A stretch of DNA of 64,000 bases from Parabacteroides timonensis (GTDB taxonomy: Bacteria; Bacteroidota; Bacteroidia; Bacteroidales; Tannerellaceae): contig NZ_LT669941.1 of assembly GCF_900128505.1 (NCBI RefSeq), positions 731,526 through 795,525 of the forward strand, read 5' to 3'. Below are positions 8,321 to 17,922 of the stretch, one piece after another. The notes beneath the pieces were generated by a model. That model saw only the letters and a list, made by a program, of their open reading frames with translations, had not been told where the DNA came from and ran no database searches. The position numbers were made by a program, and so were the translations under genes. Position 1 is the stretch's first letter; each line of letters begins with the position of its first letter.

Positions 8321-9145
8321 TTATTTAAACTTTACATACCCCAATTTCGTATATCGTATATTCCGCGACGTATAATGTTTGATTACCTTGGCAGAACGTA
8401 TATGCAGTTTTTCTCCGATCCGGTAAGCGTGATCGGCATTACTTAATTTTCCGCTTTCGAGGCTCCGGTCGGTTGCCCGGATAGTAAAGAAAAAGAGATT
8501 ACCCGACTCGTCGGCCGCTACGATCTTCTGATCGACATAAAAGTGGGTGGTTCCCCGGATTATACTGGTTTTGTAAGGATTGTCTTCAACCTTGATCCGT
8601 TGGATGGTAAGATGGATATCACTCAGTTTTTCGTCGATGGTCCCGACAAAACGGCTGATGGGCATTTTGTGTATCCTGGATGTGTTAAGATCCTGATACA
8701 CCCATGAATAGGTGGCTGCTAATTCTTTAAAGCGCCGTTCACTTTGAACACGGGCTTCGTATTTGACGGCAATCCAGGTTACATATTTAGGATCGATGGC
8801 GGCTACTTCGAACAAGTGGTATCCGCGATATTTGCCGAAAGATATGATATCGTCGGCGTTATGGGAAATAGAATCGATACGCATTTTGATCGTCAGCTGT
8901 GCGAAAGAGTTGATTACCGCTTTCATCGCTTTCTCAACCGAGTTGATTACGTTGACATCCAAAGTCGAAAGGAAAATATTCGGATGATATTCCGCTCCGG
9001 GATTGTAGAACCATAGCGTATAATAGGCGGTCTTTTCATTGGGTAACATGATATAGTACATGCCTTTATCCGTATTTCTTCCTTCGTTAAACGTTTCCAG
9101 TTTATCAAGGACAAATTGTTCGATATAGTCTGAAATGTTACTCAT
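8321..9145 (-). CDS. Protein with ExoX-like C-terminal domain
   Basis: A 274-residue cytosolic protein. The middle carries ISFGKYRGYHLFEVAAIDP then YVTWIA (about residues 101-127), the FGKYKG...DPxYxxW signature of the small domain found at the C-terminus of exonuclease X and in stand-alone Bacteroidales proteins. No DEDD nuclease motifs are present, so it is not an exonuclease by itself. The C-terminal third (residues 165-274) is predicted beta-rich and unrecognised. A strong GGAGGA ribosome site precedes the start and a TATATTTG -7 box lies at 9174-9181. Function unknown; DNA or protein binding through the ExoX-C domain is a guess. Confidence 0.75.
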   Translation of the reverse strand: MSNISDYIEQFVLDKLETFNEGRNTDKGMYYIMLPNEKTAYYTLWFYNPGAEYHPNIFLSTLDVNVINSVEKAMKAVINSFAQLTIKMRIDSISHNADDIISFGKYRGYHLFEVAAIDPKYVTWIAVKYEARVQSERRFKELAATYSWVYQDLNTSRIHKMPISRFVGTIDEKLSDIHLTIQRIKVEDNPYKTSIIRGTTHFYVDQKIVAADESGNLFFFTIRATDRSLESGKLSNADHAYRIGEKLHIRSAKVIKHYTSRNIRYTKLGYVKFK

Positions 9146-9173
9146 AACTCATCCTCCTCATATTCTTCCCTAA

Positions 9174-9181
9174 CAAATATA
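9174..9181 (-). promoter_or_regulatory. -7 box for the ExoX-C-domain gene
   Basis: Minus-strand TATATTTG, matching TAnnTTTG, 29 bases before the start codon. No clear -33 element. Confidence 0.5.
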
Positions 9182-9245
9182 TGAAAAGAGGATGAATTAT
9201 CCTAATAAAATCGTGATTATTACAGGGAAGTAACCCCTTTTCCGA

Positions 9246-9806
9246 TTATATCAAACGATTCTCCGCAAAGTATTTCCAAAGCGGGGCAGCGTGTATAGCC
9301 TGTTTGATCTGATCTGTTTCCAGTAGCTCCTTTACTTCGTCGAGCGTAAGGATATGGACGGTCAGGTCTTCCGTATCTTCCAGATGTTGGGTGGTGACTT
9401 GTTCGACATCGGTCGCCAGGAAGCAGTGGGTTAGATTTGTATGTGTTCCCGGATTGGCGGAAACTGTCATATATTCAGTCCATTCTCCGTTGCCAAAACC
9501 AGTTTCTTCCAATAATTCACGTTGGGCGGAAACGAGTGGGGAAGGGTCTTCCTTTTCGCAGACTCCTGCGCATAATTCGAAAGAGGTTTCGCCTAATCCA
9601 TGACGATACTGGCGCACGAAGACAAATTTATGCTCTTTGGTAATTGCTATGACATTGATCCAGTCCGGGTATTCAAAAACATAATATTCCGGTATCTGGT
9701 TGCCGTTAGGAAGTTCTACACGTTCGCTACGGACTGTCAACCAAGGCTTACGGTGAAGATAGGTACTTTCAAGCACTTTCCATTTTCTATCATTCAAGTT
9801 TTTCAT
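9246..9806 (-). CDS. Nudix hydrolase (ADP-ribose pyrophosphatase-like)
   Basis: A 186-residue protein with the Nudix helix QRELLEETGFG near residues 94-104 and a preceding FELCAGVCEKEDPSPL loop. This box contains one extra residue between the first glycine and the REL segment compared with the classic GX5EX7REUXEEXGU, but the metal-binding EExG core is intact. The N-terminal part (YLHRKPWLTVRSERVELPNG) resembles the ADP-ribose pyrophosphatase subgroup (NudF-like). It would cleave a nucleoside diphosphate linked to another moiety in the cytosol. It is divergently transcribed from sucCD. Substrate not deducible from sequence alone. Confidence 0.88.
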   Translation of the reverse strand: MKNLNDRKWKVLESTYLHRKPWLTVRSERVELPNGNQIPEYYVFEYPDWINVIAITKEHKFVFVRQYRHGLGETSFELCAGVCEKEDPSPLVSAQRELLEETGFGNGEWTEYMTVSANPGTHTNLTHCFLATDVEQVTTQHLEDTEDLTVHILTLDEVKELLETDQIKQAIHAAPLWKYFAENRLI

Positions 9807-9894
9807 ATATTTGTATCAAGTTTTTTTGTTACTTAAACTAACGGACAGCCGGATTGTTTATTATAAAAGTAGGAACCACTAAATTTATTATTCG

Positions 9895-11043
9895 ATGAAG
9901 ATACACGAATATCAGGCGAAAAAACTCTTTTCTGATTATGGAATACCGGTCGAACGGCATATTTTATGCAGTACACCGGATGAAGCCGTGGCTGCATTTA
10001 GCCAGCTGGGAGAAGAAAAGGTTGCCATCAAGGCACAAGTACTGACCGGAGGCAGGGGCAAAGCCGGCGGTGTGAAACTGGCAGGTAATGCAGAAGAAGC
10101 CCTTCGGTATGCAGAAAACATTCTAGGTATGACGATCAAAGATTATCCCGTAACCCGGGTAATTGTCAGTGAAGCCGTGAATATCCATCTGGAATATTAT
10201 ATCAGTTTTGTGATCGACCGTAATTCCCGCTCGGTCGTTTTGATGATGAGTGCCGAAGGTGGCATGGATATAGAAGATGTCGCTCATCGCACCCCTGAAA
10301 AGATCTTTCATTTCCGGATCGATCCGATGATCGGAATTCCGGATTATCTGGCCCGACGTTATGCTTTTACTTTGTTCGATAAGTTGTCGCAGGTGAATCA
10401 ATTAGCTGGTATCATACAAAATATGTATCGTTTGCTTGTCGGGAAAGATGCTTCCCTTGTGGAGATAAATCCGCTGGTAATGACCCGTGAAGGAGTCTTG
10501 ATCGCCATCGATGCTAAGATGACTTTCGATGATAATGCGTTGTATCGTCAACCTGGCGTATTGTCTCTTTTCGAACCAACGGAGGAAGAAAAGATAGAAG
10601 TCAGGGCGAAAGAAAATGGTTTCAGTTATGTGCATATAGGCGGTGAGATCGGCTGTATGGTGAACGGTGCCGGTTTGGCAATGGCGACAATGGATATGAT
10701 TAAGCTTTATGGTGGCGATCCGGCCAATTTCCTTGATATCGGAGGAAGTTCTAATCCGGAAAAGGTGATTGAAGCCATGAAGTTATTGTTGAAAGATCCC
10801 AACGTAAAAGTGGTATTGATCAATATATTCGGGGGAATAACCCGTTGCGATGATGTTGCTTACGGTTTACTGAAAGCTTTCGAACAGATAGAGAATGATA
10901 TTCCCGTTATTGTCCGCCTGACCGGAACTAACGAAAAGGAGGGGCGCGACCTGTTGTGCAATACGCGTTTTAAAGTGGCTGAAACAATGGGTGAAGCAAC
11001 CCGGATGGCCGTAGAATTATCAAAAAACAGTAAGAAAGGATAG
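9895..11043 (+). CDS. sucC: Succinyl-CoA synthetase beta subunit
   Basis: A 382-residue ATP-grasp protein starting MKIHEYQAKKLFSDYGIPV, with QVLTGGRGKAGGVKLA in the nucleotide-binding lid, VEINPLV, and FLDIGGSSNPEKV plus NIFGGITRCDDVAYG near the C-terminus. With SucD it makes succinyl-CoA synthetase, linking succinyl-CoA and succinate with ATP or GTP formation in the partial citric acid and propionate pathways of Bacteroidales. sucD follows after 5 bases, so the two form an operon. Length is normal for the family. A TATATTTG at 9806-9813 could be part of its promoter, but the -33 is not evident. Confidence 0.95.
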   Translation: MKIHEYQAKKLFSDYGIPVERHILCSTPDEAVAAFSQLGEEKVAIKAQVLTGGRGKAGGVKLAGNAEEALRYAENILGMTIKDYPVTRVIVSEAVNIHLEYYISFVIDRNSRSVVLMMSAEGGMDIEDVAHRTPEKIFHFRIDPMIGIPDYLARRYAFTLFDKLSQVNQLAGIIQNMYRLLVGKDASLVEINPLVMTREGVLIAIDAKMTFDDNALYRQPGVLSLFEPTEEEKIEVRAKENGFSYVHIGGEIGCMVNGAGLAMATMDMIKLYGGDPANFLDIGGSSNPEKVIEAMKLLLKDPNVKVVLINIFGGITRCDDVAYGLLKAFEQIENDIPVIVRLTGTNEKEGRDLLCNTRFKVAETMGEATRMAVELSKNSKKG

Positions 11044-11048
11044 TCATC

Positions 11049-11912
11049 ATGAGCATACTTATTAATAAATCAACCCGCTTGATCGTGCAGGGAATTACCG
11101 GACGCGACGGCCTTTTCCATGCGCTGAAAATGAAAGAATACGGGACGAATGTAGTAGGAGGGACTTCGCCGGGTAAAGGTGGAACCGAGATAGAACATAT
11201 TCCGGTATTCAATACGATGTATGATGCTGTACAGCAAACACAGGCAAACACATCTATCATATTTGTTCCCGCCCGTTTTGCTGCCGATGCGATTATGGAG
11301 GCCGCCGATGCGGGCATAGGATTAATTATTTGTATCACAGAAGGAATACCGACGATAGATGTGATCAAAGCTTATCGTTTTGTACAGATGAAAGGGGCGA
11401 AACTGATCGGACCGAATTGTCCCGGCCTGATCTCGCCGGGAGAGAGCCTTGTCGGCATTCTTCCCGGAAAAGTGTTTACGAAAGGACATACAGGTGTGTT
11501 AAGTAGAAGCGGAACACTCACTTATGAAGTCGTTTATCATCTTACAGCTAATGGAATGGGGCAATCTACAGCCGTAGGAATGGGGGGCGATCCGGTCGTA
11601 GGACTTTACTTCCGTGAATTGCTGGAAATGTTTGAAAATGATCCTGATACGCATTCGATCGTGATGATCGGCGAGATAGGTGGCAACGCGGAAGAACTGG
11701 CGGCAGAATATATCCGCAAGCATGTGACCAAGCCTGTCGTCGGATTCATTGCCGGACAATCTGCCCCGCCGGGTAAACAAATGGGACATGCCGGGGCAAT
11801 TATCTCCGGAGGAACCGGCACAGCCGTTGAAAAAATACGGGCGATGGAAGAGGCTGGCATACGAGTTGCCAGCGAGCCTTCTGAAATACCGGAACTTTTA
11901 AGTAATAAATAG
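11049..11912 (+). CDS. sucD: Succinyl-CoA synthetase alpha subunit
   Basis: A 287-residue protein with the CoA-binding Rossmann start LIVQGITGRDGLFHALKM, LIGPNCPGLISPGE, GTLTYEVVYHLT and, near the C-terminus, the active-site histidine region KQMGHAGAIISGGTGTA. The phosphohistidine lies in GHAGAI. It pairs with SucC, the gene 5 bases upstream. The operon seems to end here: a fresh -7 box appears 13 bases after the stop codon, before the next gene. Confidence 0.95.
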   Translation: MSILINKSTRLIVQGITGRDGLFHALKMKEYGTNVVGGTSPGKGGTEIEHIPVFNTMYDAVQQTQANTSIIFVPARFAADAIMEAADAGIGLIICITEGIPTIDVIKAYRFVQMKGAKLIGPNCPGLISPGESLVGILPGKVFTKGHTGVLSRSGTLTYEVVYHLTANGMGQSTAVGMGGDPVVGLYFRELLEMFENDPDTHSIVMIGEIGGNAEELAAEYIRKHVTKPVVGFIAGQSAPPGKQMGHAGAIISGGTGTAVEKIRAMEEAGIRVASEPSEIPELLSNK

Positions 11913-11924
11913 CAACTTTATCCC

Positions 11925-11932
11925 TATCTTTG
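11925..11932 (+). promoter_or_regulatory. -7 box of the envelope acyl-transfer cluster
   Basis: TATCTTTG, a perfect TAnnTTTG, between the sucD stop and the ATG at 11954. The -33 region has no clear TTTG. It suggests that the SGNH-SGNH-MBOAT cluster is transcribed separately from sucCD. Confidence 0.55.
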
Positions 11933-11953
11933 CACCTTCGTAAGAATGAGTAA

Positions 11954-13402
11954 ATGAATAGAGATGATAATTTCGGCAGATTGCTGGCGTTGCTGTTAAT
12001 CACGCTATGTATCTGTCTGGGGCTATATTACCTGCCGGACCAGTTGTTCGGACAGAAAATAAAAAAGGTTGACTTACTTTCGGATTTGCGGGTAAAGACG
12101 CAATCACTATCAATGGATTCATTGCGTAAGCAGCTTGAACAGCCGGATACGTTGCAGATAGACTCGGTTGCTTTGCGTGATTCGATTATCCGTTCTACGG
12201 GGATCGATTCGGCGGCACTGGCTTTGCGCGATTCTTTGTACAATGTGATGTATTCCGTTCAGGGAGCCGATTCGCTCGGTACGCATATCGAAGATTATTC
12301 GGTCGGCCATATCGGGTTGAAGCGCTTTTTTGCCGCACTCAAAAAGGGTAAAGAATTAAAACGTCCGGTTCGCGTTGCCTTTCTTGGCGACTCGTTTATC
12401 GAAGGGGATATTGTTGTTGCAGACTTGCGTTCGGCCTTGCAGAAAGAGTTTGGCGGCCGTGGAGTCGGCTTTGTTCCGATTGCATCAGTAGCCTCGCAAT
12501 TTCGTCCGACTGTTGAACAGCACTCGGAGGGATGGCATACCTGGTCGATGTTGACCGATCATGATCATGGTTATACGCTTTCGGGTATGATGTTCGAACC
12601 GAAGGGAGAAAAAGCATCGGTTTCTGTTAAGACAACAAACCGTTATCCGGAGTTGCAGACTGTCTCTTCCCTGAAATTCCTGTATGAACAGAATACGGCA
12701 ACCCGTATGAAACTGCTTTGTAACGGCGAATCGGATACAATCAGCGAACTATTGCCGACAACGACCGAAATAACCCAATACGAAAAGAAAGGAACATTTA
12801 CCGAAGCTTCGTTCTCGTTTACAGAGACGGATGGTTTCCGGGCATTAGGTGTTGCGATGGAAGATAATTCGGGTATTGTGGTAGACAATTATTCTTTACG
12901 GGGTAATTCCGGAATAATTCTTGCCCGTCTGGACAGTGCCCGCTGCCGGAGTCTGAGTAAGGTGCGGCCGTATGATCTGATCATTCTCCAATATGGTTTG
13001 AATGTAGTGAGCGACAGTGTCCTGCATTACGGATGGTACAATAGCCGTATGACGGAGGCTGTTCGGCGTGTTCAGGTTTGTTTCCCGGAAGCAGATATAT
13101 TGCTGCTCGGCGTTTCCGACCGCAGCCATCAGGAGGATGGCGCATTTGAAACTATGCCTGCCGTATTGGCTTTACTTCATACACAGAGACAGATTGCCCG
13201 TAAGACCGGTATCCCGTTCTGGAATACATTCGGGGGAATGGGTGGAGAAAACAGTATGGTTCGTTTCGTCGAAAATAACTGGGCGAGCAAGGATTATACG
13301 CACCTCAGTTTCCGTGGAGGACGCGAAATAGCTACGGCGTTATTAAAAGCATTATTGTTAGAAAAGGAGTTTTATGATGAAGCAGACAAAGTGGTTAATT
13401 AA
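11954..13402 (+). CDS. Membrane-anchored SGNH-fold protein
   Basis: A 482-residue protein with one N-terminal membrane helix (about residues 9-26) and a periplasmic body. SGNH-hydrolase landmarks are present: FLGDSFIEGD (block I with the Ser), YDLIILQYGLN (block III region) and KDYTHLSFRG (DxxH-like end block: D-Y-T-H). The 29-base overlap with the next gene, another SGNH protein, and the MBOAT acyltransferase after that suggest an O-acetylation system for an envelope glycan like AlgI/AlgJ/AlgX, with the SGNH proteins moving acetyl groups in the periplasm. The glycan target is unknown. Confidence 0.75.
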   Translation: MNRDDNFGRLLALLLITLCICLGLYYLPDQLFGQKIKKVDLLSDLRVKTQSLSMDSLRKQLEQPDTLQIDSVALRDSIIRSTGIDSAALALRDSLYNVMYSVQGADSLGTHIEDYSVGHIGLKRFFAALKKGKELKRPVRVAFLGDSFIEGDIVVADLRSALQKEFGGRGVGFVPIASVASQFRPTVEQHSEGWHTWSMLTDHDHGYTLSGMMFEPKGEKASVSVKTTNRYPELQTVSSLKFLYEQNTATRMKLLCNGESDTISELLPTTTEITQYEKKGTFTEASFSFTETDGFRALGVAMEDNSGIVVDNYSLRGNSGIILARLDSARCRSLSKVRPYDLIILQYGLNVVSDSVLHYGWYNSRMTEAVRRVQVCFPEADILLLGVSDRSHQEDGAFETMPAVLALLHTQRQIARKTGIPFWNTFGGMGGENSMVRFVENNWASKDYTHLSFRGGREIATALLKALLLEKEFYDEADKVVN

Positions 13403-14762
13403 CCTGTCGGTCTTATCGGCATTGATTGCGATCACCGTAGGGGCGAAGAACCTTTCGCCAGCCCGTTCGTCTGTTCGGGATACAGGAATGGTTTTGCAGG
13501 ATACACTGGCCGCACCGGACACTGTTGCGTTGCCTTCTGCCTCTTATAAGATAGGTGTTGCCGTCGATTCTATCCTGTTGCCTGCATCGGATAGCGAAAA
13601 TGAATATGCTCCTTTAATGGACTTCTTCGCCGCGCTCGATTCATTACGTGCCGGAAAAGATACAGTCGTTACAATCGTTCAGCTGGGCGATTCACATATC
13701 CAGGCTGGCCATTACAGTGGACGTATGATGCGTCTTTTACAGCAACAGTTCGGAAATGCAGGGCGTGGCTGGGTGGCTCCTTTTAAATTGAGCAAGACGA
13801 ATGAACCGGACGATTATTTTATTTCATCTGTAGCCAAAGAATGGGTTGCCGGACGTTGTATACAGAATAACAGGAAGGCTCCGATCGGGCCCGGTGGAAT
13901 CGGCATCCAGTCCGTATCGCCTTCTATTAACTTCGATATCAGTATGGCTCCGAACAATGGGGCGGGATACTCTTTTAACCAGGCTGTTATTTACCGGGGA
14001 GAAAAGTCTATGCCGATGCTTCCTGCTGGTAAATTGAAAGATTCGATCAGGACTACTCTAAGTACGGCCTCGTGTGCACCGGGTGTTGTGGCCGATACAT
14101 TCCGTATCTCGTGCCTGGCTGATACATTGCAGTTGCACAGTACCCGCCGGAAACAAGGGACGGATAATCTGTTGCCTGCTTCTTCTTTTAAGAATGTTTA
14201 TTATGGTTTCAATCTGACCAATGGCCAACCGGGTATATTATATCATTCGGTTGGAGTGAACGGAGCCATGTTTGTTAATTATACAGACGAAAATTATGTC
14301 CGTCAGCTGGCTTTATTGAACCCATCGTTATTGATCATATCGCTGGGAACGAACGAGACGTTCGGCAGGCGTTTTACCCGCAATGAGTTCGCCGGACAGA
14401 TCGAAGACTTTATCTCTTTGGTAAAAAAACAGATGCCACATACTGCTATCTTGCTTACTACGCCGCCCGAATGCTATAAACGGGTGACTGTAAACAAGAA
14501 ACGTACTTATGTGCGCAATGAAAATACAGAACGCGCGGCAAAAGCTATTATAGAAGTAGCCCGTCGTGAAGGCCTTGCCTGTTGGGATTTATTTGCTGCC
14601 ACAGGTGGAAAAACTTCGAGTTCCAAATGGCATAAGGCCGGACTGATGGGGCGCGACCGTGTTCATTTTACTAAAGAAGGCTATCAGGAGCAGGGACTTT
14701 TATTGTATCGCGCCCTGATGCAAACATATAACCGATATATTACAGGCAACGATGTTCGATAA
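13374..14762 (+). CDS. Second SGNH/GDSL-fold periplasmic protein
   Basis: A 462-residue protein beginning inside the end of the preceding gene. It has an N-terminal hydrophobic segment (INLSVLSALIAITVGAK) acting as signal or anchor, then VQLGDSHIQAGHYSG (catalytic Ser), IISLGTNETFG (block III with GTNE) and RDRVHFTKEGY (DxxH). These are the full catalytic signature of the SGNH family, clearer than in its neighbour. It overlaps the MBOAT start by 11 bases. Probably an O-acetyltransferase or acetylesterase working with the MBOAT protein. The two SGNH genes differ too much to be a recent duplication. Confidence 0.82.
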   Translation: MMKQTKWLINLSVLSALIAITVGAKNLSPARSSVRDTGMVLQDTLAAPDTVALPSASYKIGVAVDSILLPASDSENEYAPLMDFFAALDSLRAGKDTVVTIVQLGDSHIQAGHYSGRMMRLLQQQFGNAGRGWVAPFKLSKTNEPDDYFISSVAKEWVAGRCIQNNRKAPIGPGGIGIQSVSPSINFDISMAPNNGAGYSFNQAVIYRGEKSMPMLPAGKLKDSIRTTLSTASCAPGVVADTFRISCLADTLQLHSTRRKQGTDNLLPASSFKNVYYGFNLTNGQPGILYHSVGVNGAMFVNYTDENYVRQLALLNPSLLIISLGTNETFGRRFTRNEFAGQIEDFISLVKKQMPHTAILLTTPPECYKRVTVNKKRTYVRNENTERAAKAIIEVARREGLACWDLFAATGGKTSSSKWHKAGLMGRDRVHFTKEGYQEQGLLLYRALMQTYNRYITGNDVR

Positions 14763-16281
14763 TCTGGATTTCTCAAAACTGGGCGAGATACTTACCTATC
14801 ACCGTCTTTCACCGATACTGTTCAGCAGCGGGCTGTTCTTCTTTTTATTCATAGGCTTCCTGATTATTTACATGTCACTTAGGAAGCATTTACTGGCCCG
14901 TATCATATATGTAACGCTTTTCTCCCTTTATTTCTATTATAAGAGTAGCGGACTTTGGTTCTTCCTGTTGTTGTTTACTGCCACGTCCGACTTTTGTATT
15001 GCACAGGGGATATTCCATGCTTCTGCCCAGTGGAAACGTAAGTTGCTGGTAGTAGTAAGTTTATGTATAAACCTCGGTTTGTTGGGATATTTCAAATACT
15101 TCAACTTCCTGTTAGAGATTATTGCGACTGTTACACGGGAGTTCGGTTATCAGTTTGGAAATACTTCCATGCAAAGTGTCACTTATCAGCCGATGGATAT
15201 TTTCCTGCCTGTCGGTATTTCTTTTTTCACCTTCCAAACGATCAGTTATGTCATTGATGTATACCGGGGAAAGATAACACCGTTAACCCGTTGGATCGAT
15301 TATGTGTTTTATGTATCGTTCTTTCCTCAGTTGGTGGCCGGTCCGATCGTTCGTGCCCGCGATTTTATCCCACAGATTTATAAGAATCCGACTGTTACAC
15401 GCTCAGAGTTTGGAGAAGGTTTGTTTTTGGTATTGTGCGGTCTGTTTAAGAAAACGGTGATTTCCGATTATATCAGCATGAATTTCGTAGATCGTGTTTT
15501 TGATGCGCCGTTGCTTTATACGGGAGTAGAGAATCTCTTGGGTGTTTATGGCTACGCGCTGCAGATCTATTGCGATTTCTCCGGGTATTCGGATATGGCG
15601 ATCGGTATTGCTTTATTGCTGGGATTCCGTTTCAATATGAACTTTGACTCACCCTATCAATCGGCCACTATTACAGAATTTTGGCGACGCTGGCATATTT
15701 CTCTTTCTTCCTGGCTGAAGGATTATTTGTATATCTCGTTGGGAGGAAACCGGAAAGGGAAGGTTCGCACTTATATAAATCTGCTGATTACAATGTTGCT
15801 GGGTGGTTTATGGCATGGAGCTTCTATGAGTTTTATCATTTGGGGCGCTATACACGGAGTGGCACTGGCTATCCATAAGTTTATCATGGGGCGATTCAGT
15901 AGTTTCAAACAATTAGGTTCGGAGATGAAGCCCTGGCGCAGGGTGTTGGGTATATTTATCACTTTCCACCTGGTTTGTTTCGGTTGGATATTCTTCCGCG
16001 CCGATTCACTGCAAACGGTAAAAGAGATGCTTACGCAAATCTGTACAAACTTCCATCCGGAAGTATTTACTCAGTTTGTAACCGGTTATAAGGGAGTTTT
16101 TATATTGATGATAATAGGTTATGTGTTGCACTTTATGCCTAAGTCGGTAGAGAATGCTCTGCAGGGTGTGGTAACCCGGTCTCCACTGTTGGTACAGGCG
16201 GTTATTCTGGCTGTCATGGTTTTTGTCGTGGTACAATTTAAGAGTGCCGGCGTGCAGCCGTTTATCTATTTCCAGTTCTGA
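14752..16281 (+). CDS. MBOAT-family O-acyltransferase (AlgI-like)
   Basis: A 509-residue polytopic membrane protein with about ten helices. MBOAT landmarks include FPQLVAGPIVRARDFIPQ, TEFWRRWHISLSSWLKDYLY and the catalytic His in LGGLWHGASMSFIIWG. AlgI-type proteins pass acyl groups across the inner membrane to periplasmic acceptors. The two upstream SGNH proteins are the likely partners. Nothing nearby encodes the polymer to be acylated. The gene overlaps the upstream ORF, and the TonB-domain gene follows 24 bases later, possibly in the same transcript. Confidence 0.92.
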   Translation: MFDNLDFSKLGEILTYHRLSPILFSSGLFFFLFIGFLIIYMSLRKHLLARIIYVTLFSLYFYYKSSGLWFFLLLFTATSDFCIAQGIFHASAQWKRKLLVVVSLCINLGLLGYFKYFNFLLEIIATVTREFGYQFGNTSMQSVTYQPMDIFLPVGISFFTFQTISYVIDVYRGKITPLTRWIDYVFYVSFFPQLVAGPIVRARDFIPQIYKNPTVTRSEFGEGLFLVLCGLFKKTVISDYISMNFVDRVFDAPLLYTGVENLLGVYGYALQIYCDFSGYSDMAIGIALLLGFRFNMNFDSPYQSATITEFWRRWHISLSSWLKDYLYISLGGNRKGKVRTYINLLITMLLGGLWHGASMSFIIWGAIHGVALAIHKFIMGRFSSFKQLGSEMKPWRRVLGIFITFHLVCFGWIFFRADSLQTVKEMLTQICTNFHPEVFTQFVTGYKGVFILMIIGYVLHFMPKSVENALQGVVTRSPLLVQAVILAVMVFVVVQFKSAGVQPFIYFQF

Positions 16282-16305
16282 TGTAAACTAAATATTTCTA
16301 TAATT

Positions 16306-17919
16306 ATGAAAGCGACCCCGATACTTTTTCTACTCCTGACTGTTTTTGCCAGCGGAATATCTGGAGTAAAGGCGCAACAAAACAATTTGCCGGAAGAGCA
16401 ACTTCGCTTGCGGCAGGAGGTCAGACCTTATCTGGATAGTCTGATCATTGAAGAACCCAAACCGGAAGATACGGACATTTCTCTGTTTCGTTTGGAAGCG
16501 ATCTTTCCGGTCAATAAATTGACTCGTTTCGGAACGAACGAAGGTGAATTTACCGCCTTTACGCCTGATAATCCCAAAATGAAAGGGCTTGTAACAGAGC
16601 CTATTCCATTGTTGGGTGATGCCAGGATCGCTCTGATCTATTCTTTTGCAGATGATTATAAAAATGCAGTTCCTATTGCTTGGAAATACCGGTTCGAGAG
16701 TGTCCGTCAGAAAGGAGTGTCCGGAGAGGAAATGGCTTGCCAGTCGCTTTATCTACATGTATTGAATAACCTGCGTTTTTCCAGAATTAAAGTAGGATTG
16801 ATGGATGTCGTGCTTTTGCCACCTGATAATGACGGAAAACAGATAAATAATGTGCCTAAACTGGGATACCGCTCTATGAGTTTCAGCCGCACGGATGGCG
16901 ATCAGTATATGCTTACTTATTTGTTAAAGACGAATGAAGGTGTATATAGCCCGATCGACCGTGCGGAAGGTTCAGACCGTACTTTCCCTGAATATGTGGG
17001 TGGATCGTCGGCTCAATTCTGGTTTATCCGGCAAAATATGGAATATCCGGAGAAAGCCATTGAGGAAGAGGTGAGTGGAACCGTTCTTATTGCTTGTACG
17101 GTAGAACCAGACGGTTCTGTTACTAACCCGCATGTCTTTCTCGGTTCGGAACCGCTATTGAATGAAGAAGCGATCCGTCTGGTCGGTTTGACAAGCGGGA
17201 AATGGATTCCGGCAACCCGTAACGGAGAGAATATTGCCGATGAAAAAGTTATTCCTGTTACTTTCAATCTGAATGACGATGGGATAAAAATAGTGGAAAA
17301 TACGAAAAAGTCCAATAAGAAGTTACCAATCAAAACTTATCTGTTTTGGGGAGCAATAGCTGTTGTTATTATTCTCTATTTGAAGAGTAAGTTCCGGAAA
17401 AAAGACAGAAAGCCAGACCCGGCTCTACGTCCCAATATCTCTGTCAGCAATGATAAGATAGTGATTGTTGCCGGAGTAGAGGAGGCGGATGTGGAACAGA
17501 TGTTGCGTTCATTTACCGATATATATAATAGTCGGCAATATGATGCGATTATTCGTATCCATCCGATGGGAAAACAGGTATTTGCATTGACTTTCCCGTA
17601 TGATATCAGTTGGGAAGTTTTCACTGAGTTGATGGATCACCTGCTTTATTTTGACGGGAGTGAATATAAAGCGCAGATCAGAGCGTGGCTGACTTTGCCG
17701 AAAGAATGTGAACCGGTTGGCGGTGAACATGCCATGCTGTTCTTTAAAGAAAATGATGAAGATTTTGAACCTCTTTACGTCACTACTCAAAACAATAGAA
17801 ACTGGAAGGTCGACTACGAAACCGAAACGTTGAAAGAAGCAGAGGGGGGAGAAGAATATGTCAAATCTCCGTTTACCTATAACGAGATTGTACAGAAAAG
17901 TTTTATAGAAATAGACTAA
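16306..17919 (+). CDS. TonB C-terminal-domain protein with internal membrane span
   Basis: A 537-residue protein with an unusual order of parts. Residues 1-24 are a signal peptide, residues 25-225 an unrecognised periplasmic region, and residues about 228-323 a TonB_C-like domain (YPEKAIEEEVSGTVLIACTV, PDGSVTNPHV). A single membrane helix follows (about 344-359), then a basic stop-transfer (KSKFRKKDRK) and a 170-residue cytosolic tail. Classical TonB has the reverse topology, with an N-terminal anchor and C-terminal periplasmic domain. BlaR1-like and other Bacteroidota proteins use TonB_C as a periplasmic interaction module. Role unknown; perhaps a link between outer membrane and a cytosolic domain. 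A strong terminator follows. Confidence 0.8.
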   Translation: MKATPILFLLLTVFASGISGVKAQQNNLPEEQLRLRQEVRPYLDSLIIEEPKPEDTDISLFRLEAIFPVNKLTRFGTNEGEFTAFTPDNPKMKGLVTEPIPLLGDARIALIYSFADDYKNAVPIAWKYRFESVRQKGVSGEEMACQSLYLHVLNNLRFSRIKVGLMDVVLLPPDNDGKQINNVPKLGYRSMSFSRTDGDQYMLTYLLKTNEGVYSPIDRAEGSDRTFPEYVGGSSAQFWFIRQNMEYPEKAIEEEVSGTVLIACTVEPDGSVTNPHVFLGSEPLLNEEAIRLVGLTSGKWIPATRNGENIADEKVIPVTFNLNDDGIKIVENTKKSNKKLPIKTYLFWGAIAVVIILYLKSKFRKKDRKPDPALRPNISVSNDKIVIVAGVEEADVEQMLRSFTDIYNSRQYDAIIRIHPMGKQVFALTFPYDISWEVFTELMDHLLYFDGSEYKAQIRAWLTLPKECEPVGGEHAMLFFKENDEDFEPLYVTTQNNRNWKVDYETETLKEAEGGEEYVKSPFTYNEIVQKSFIEID

Positions 17920-17922
17920 TAT

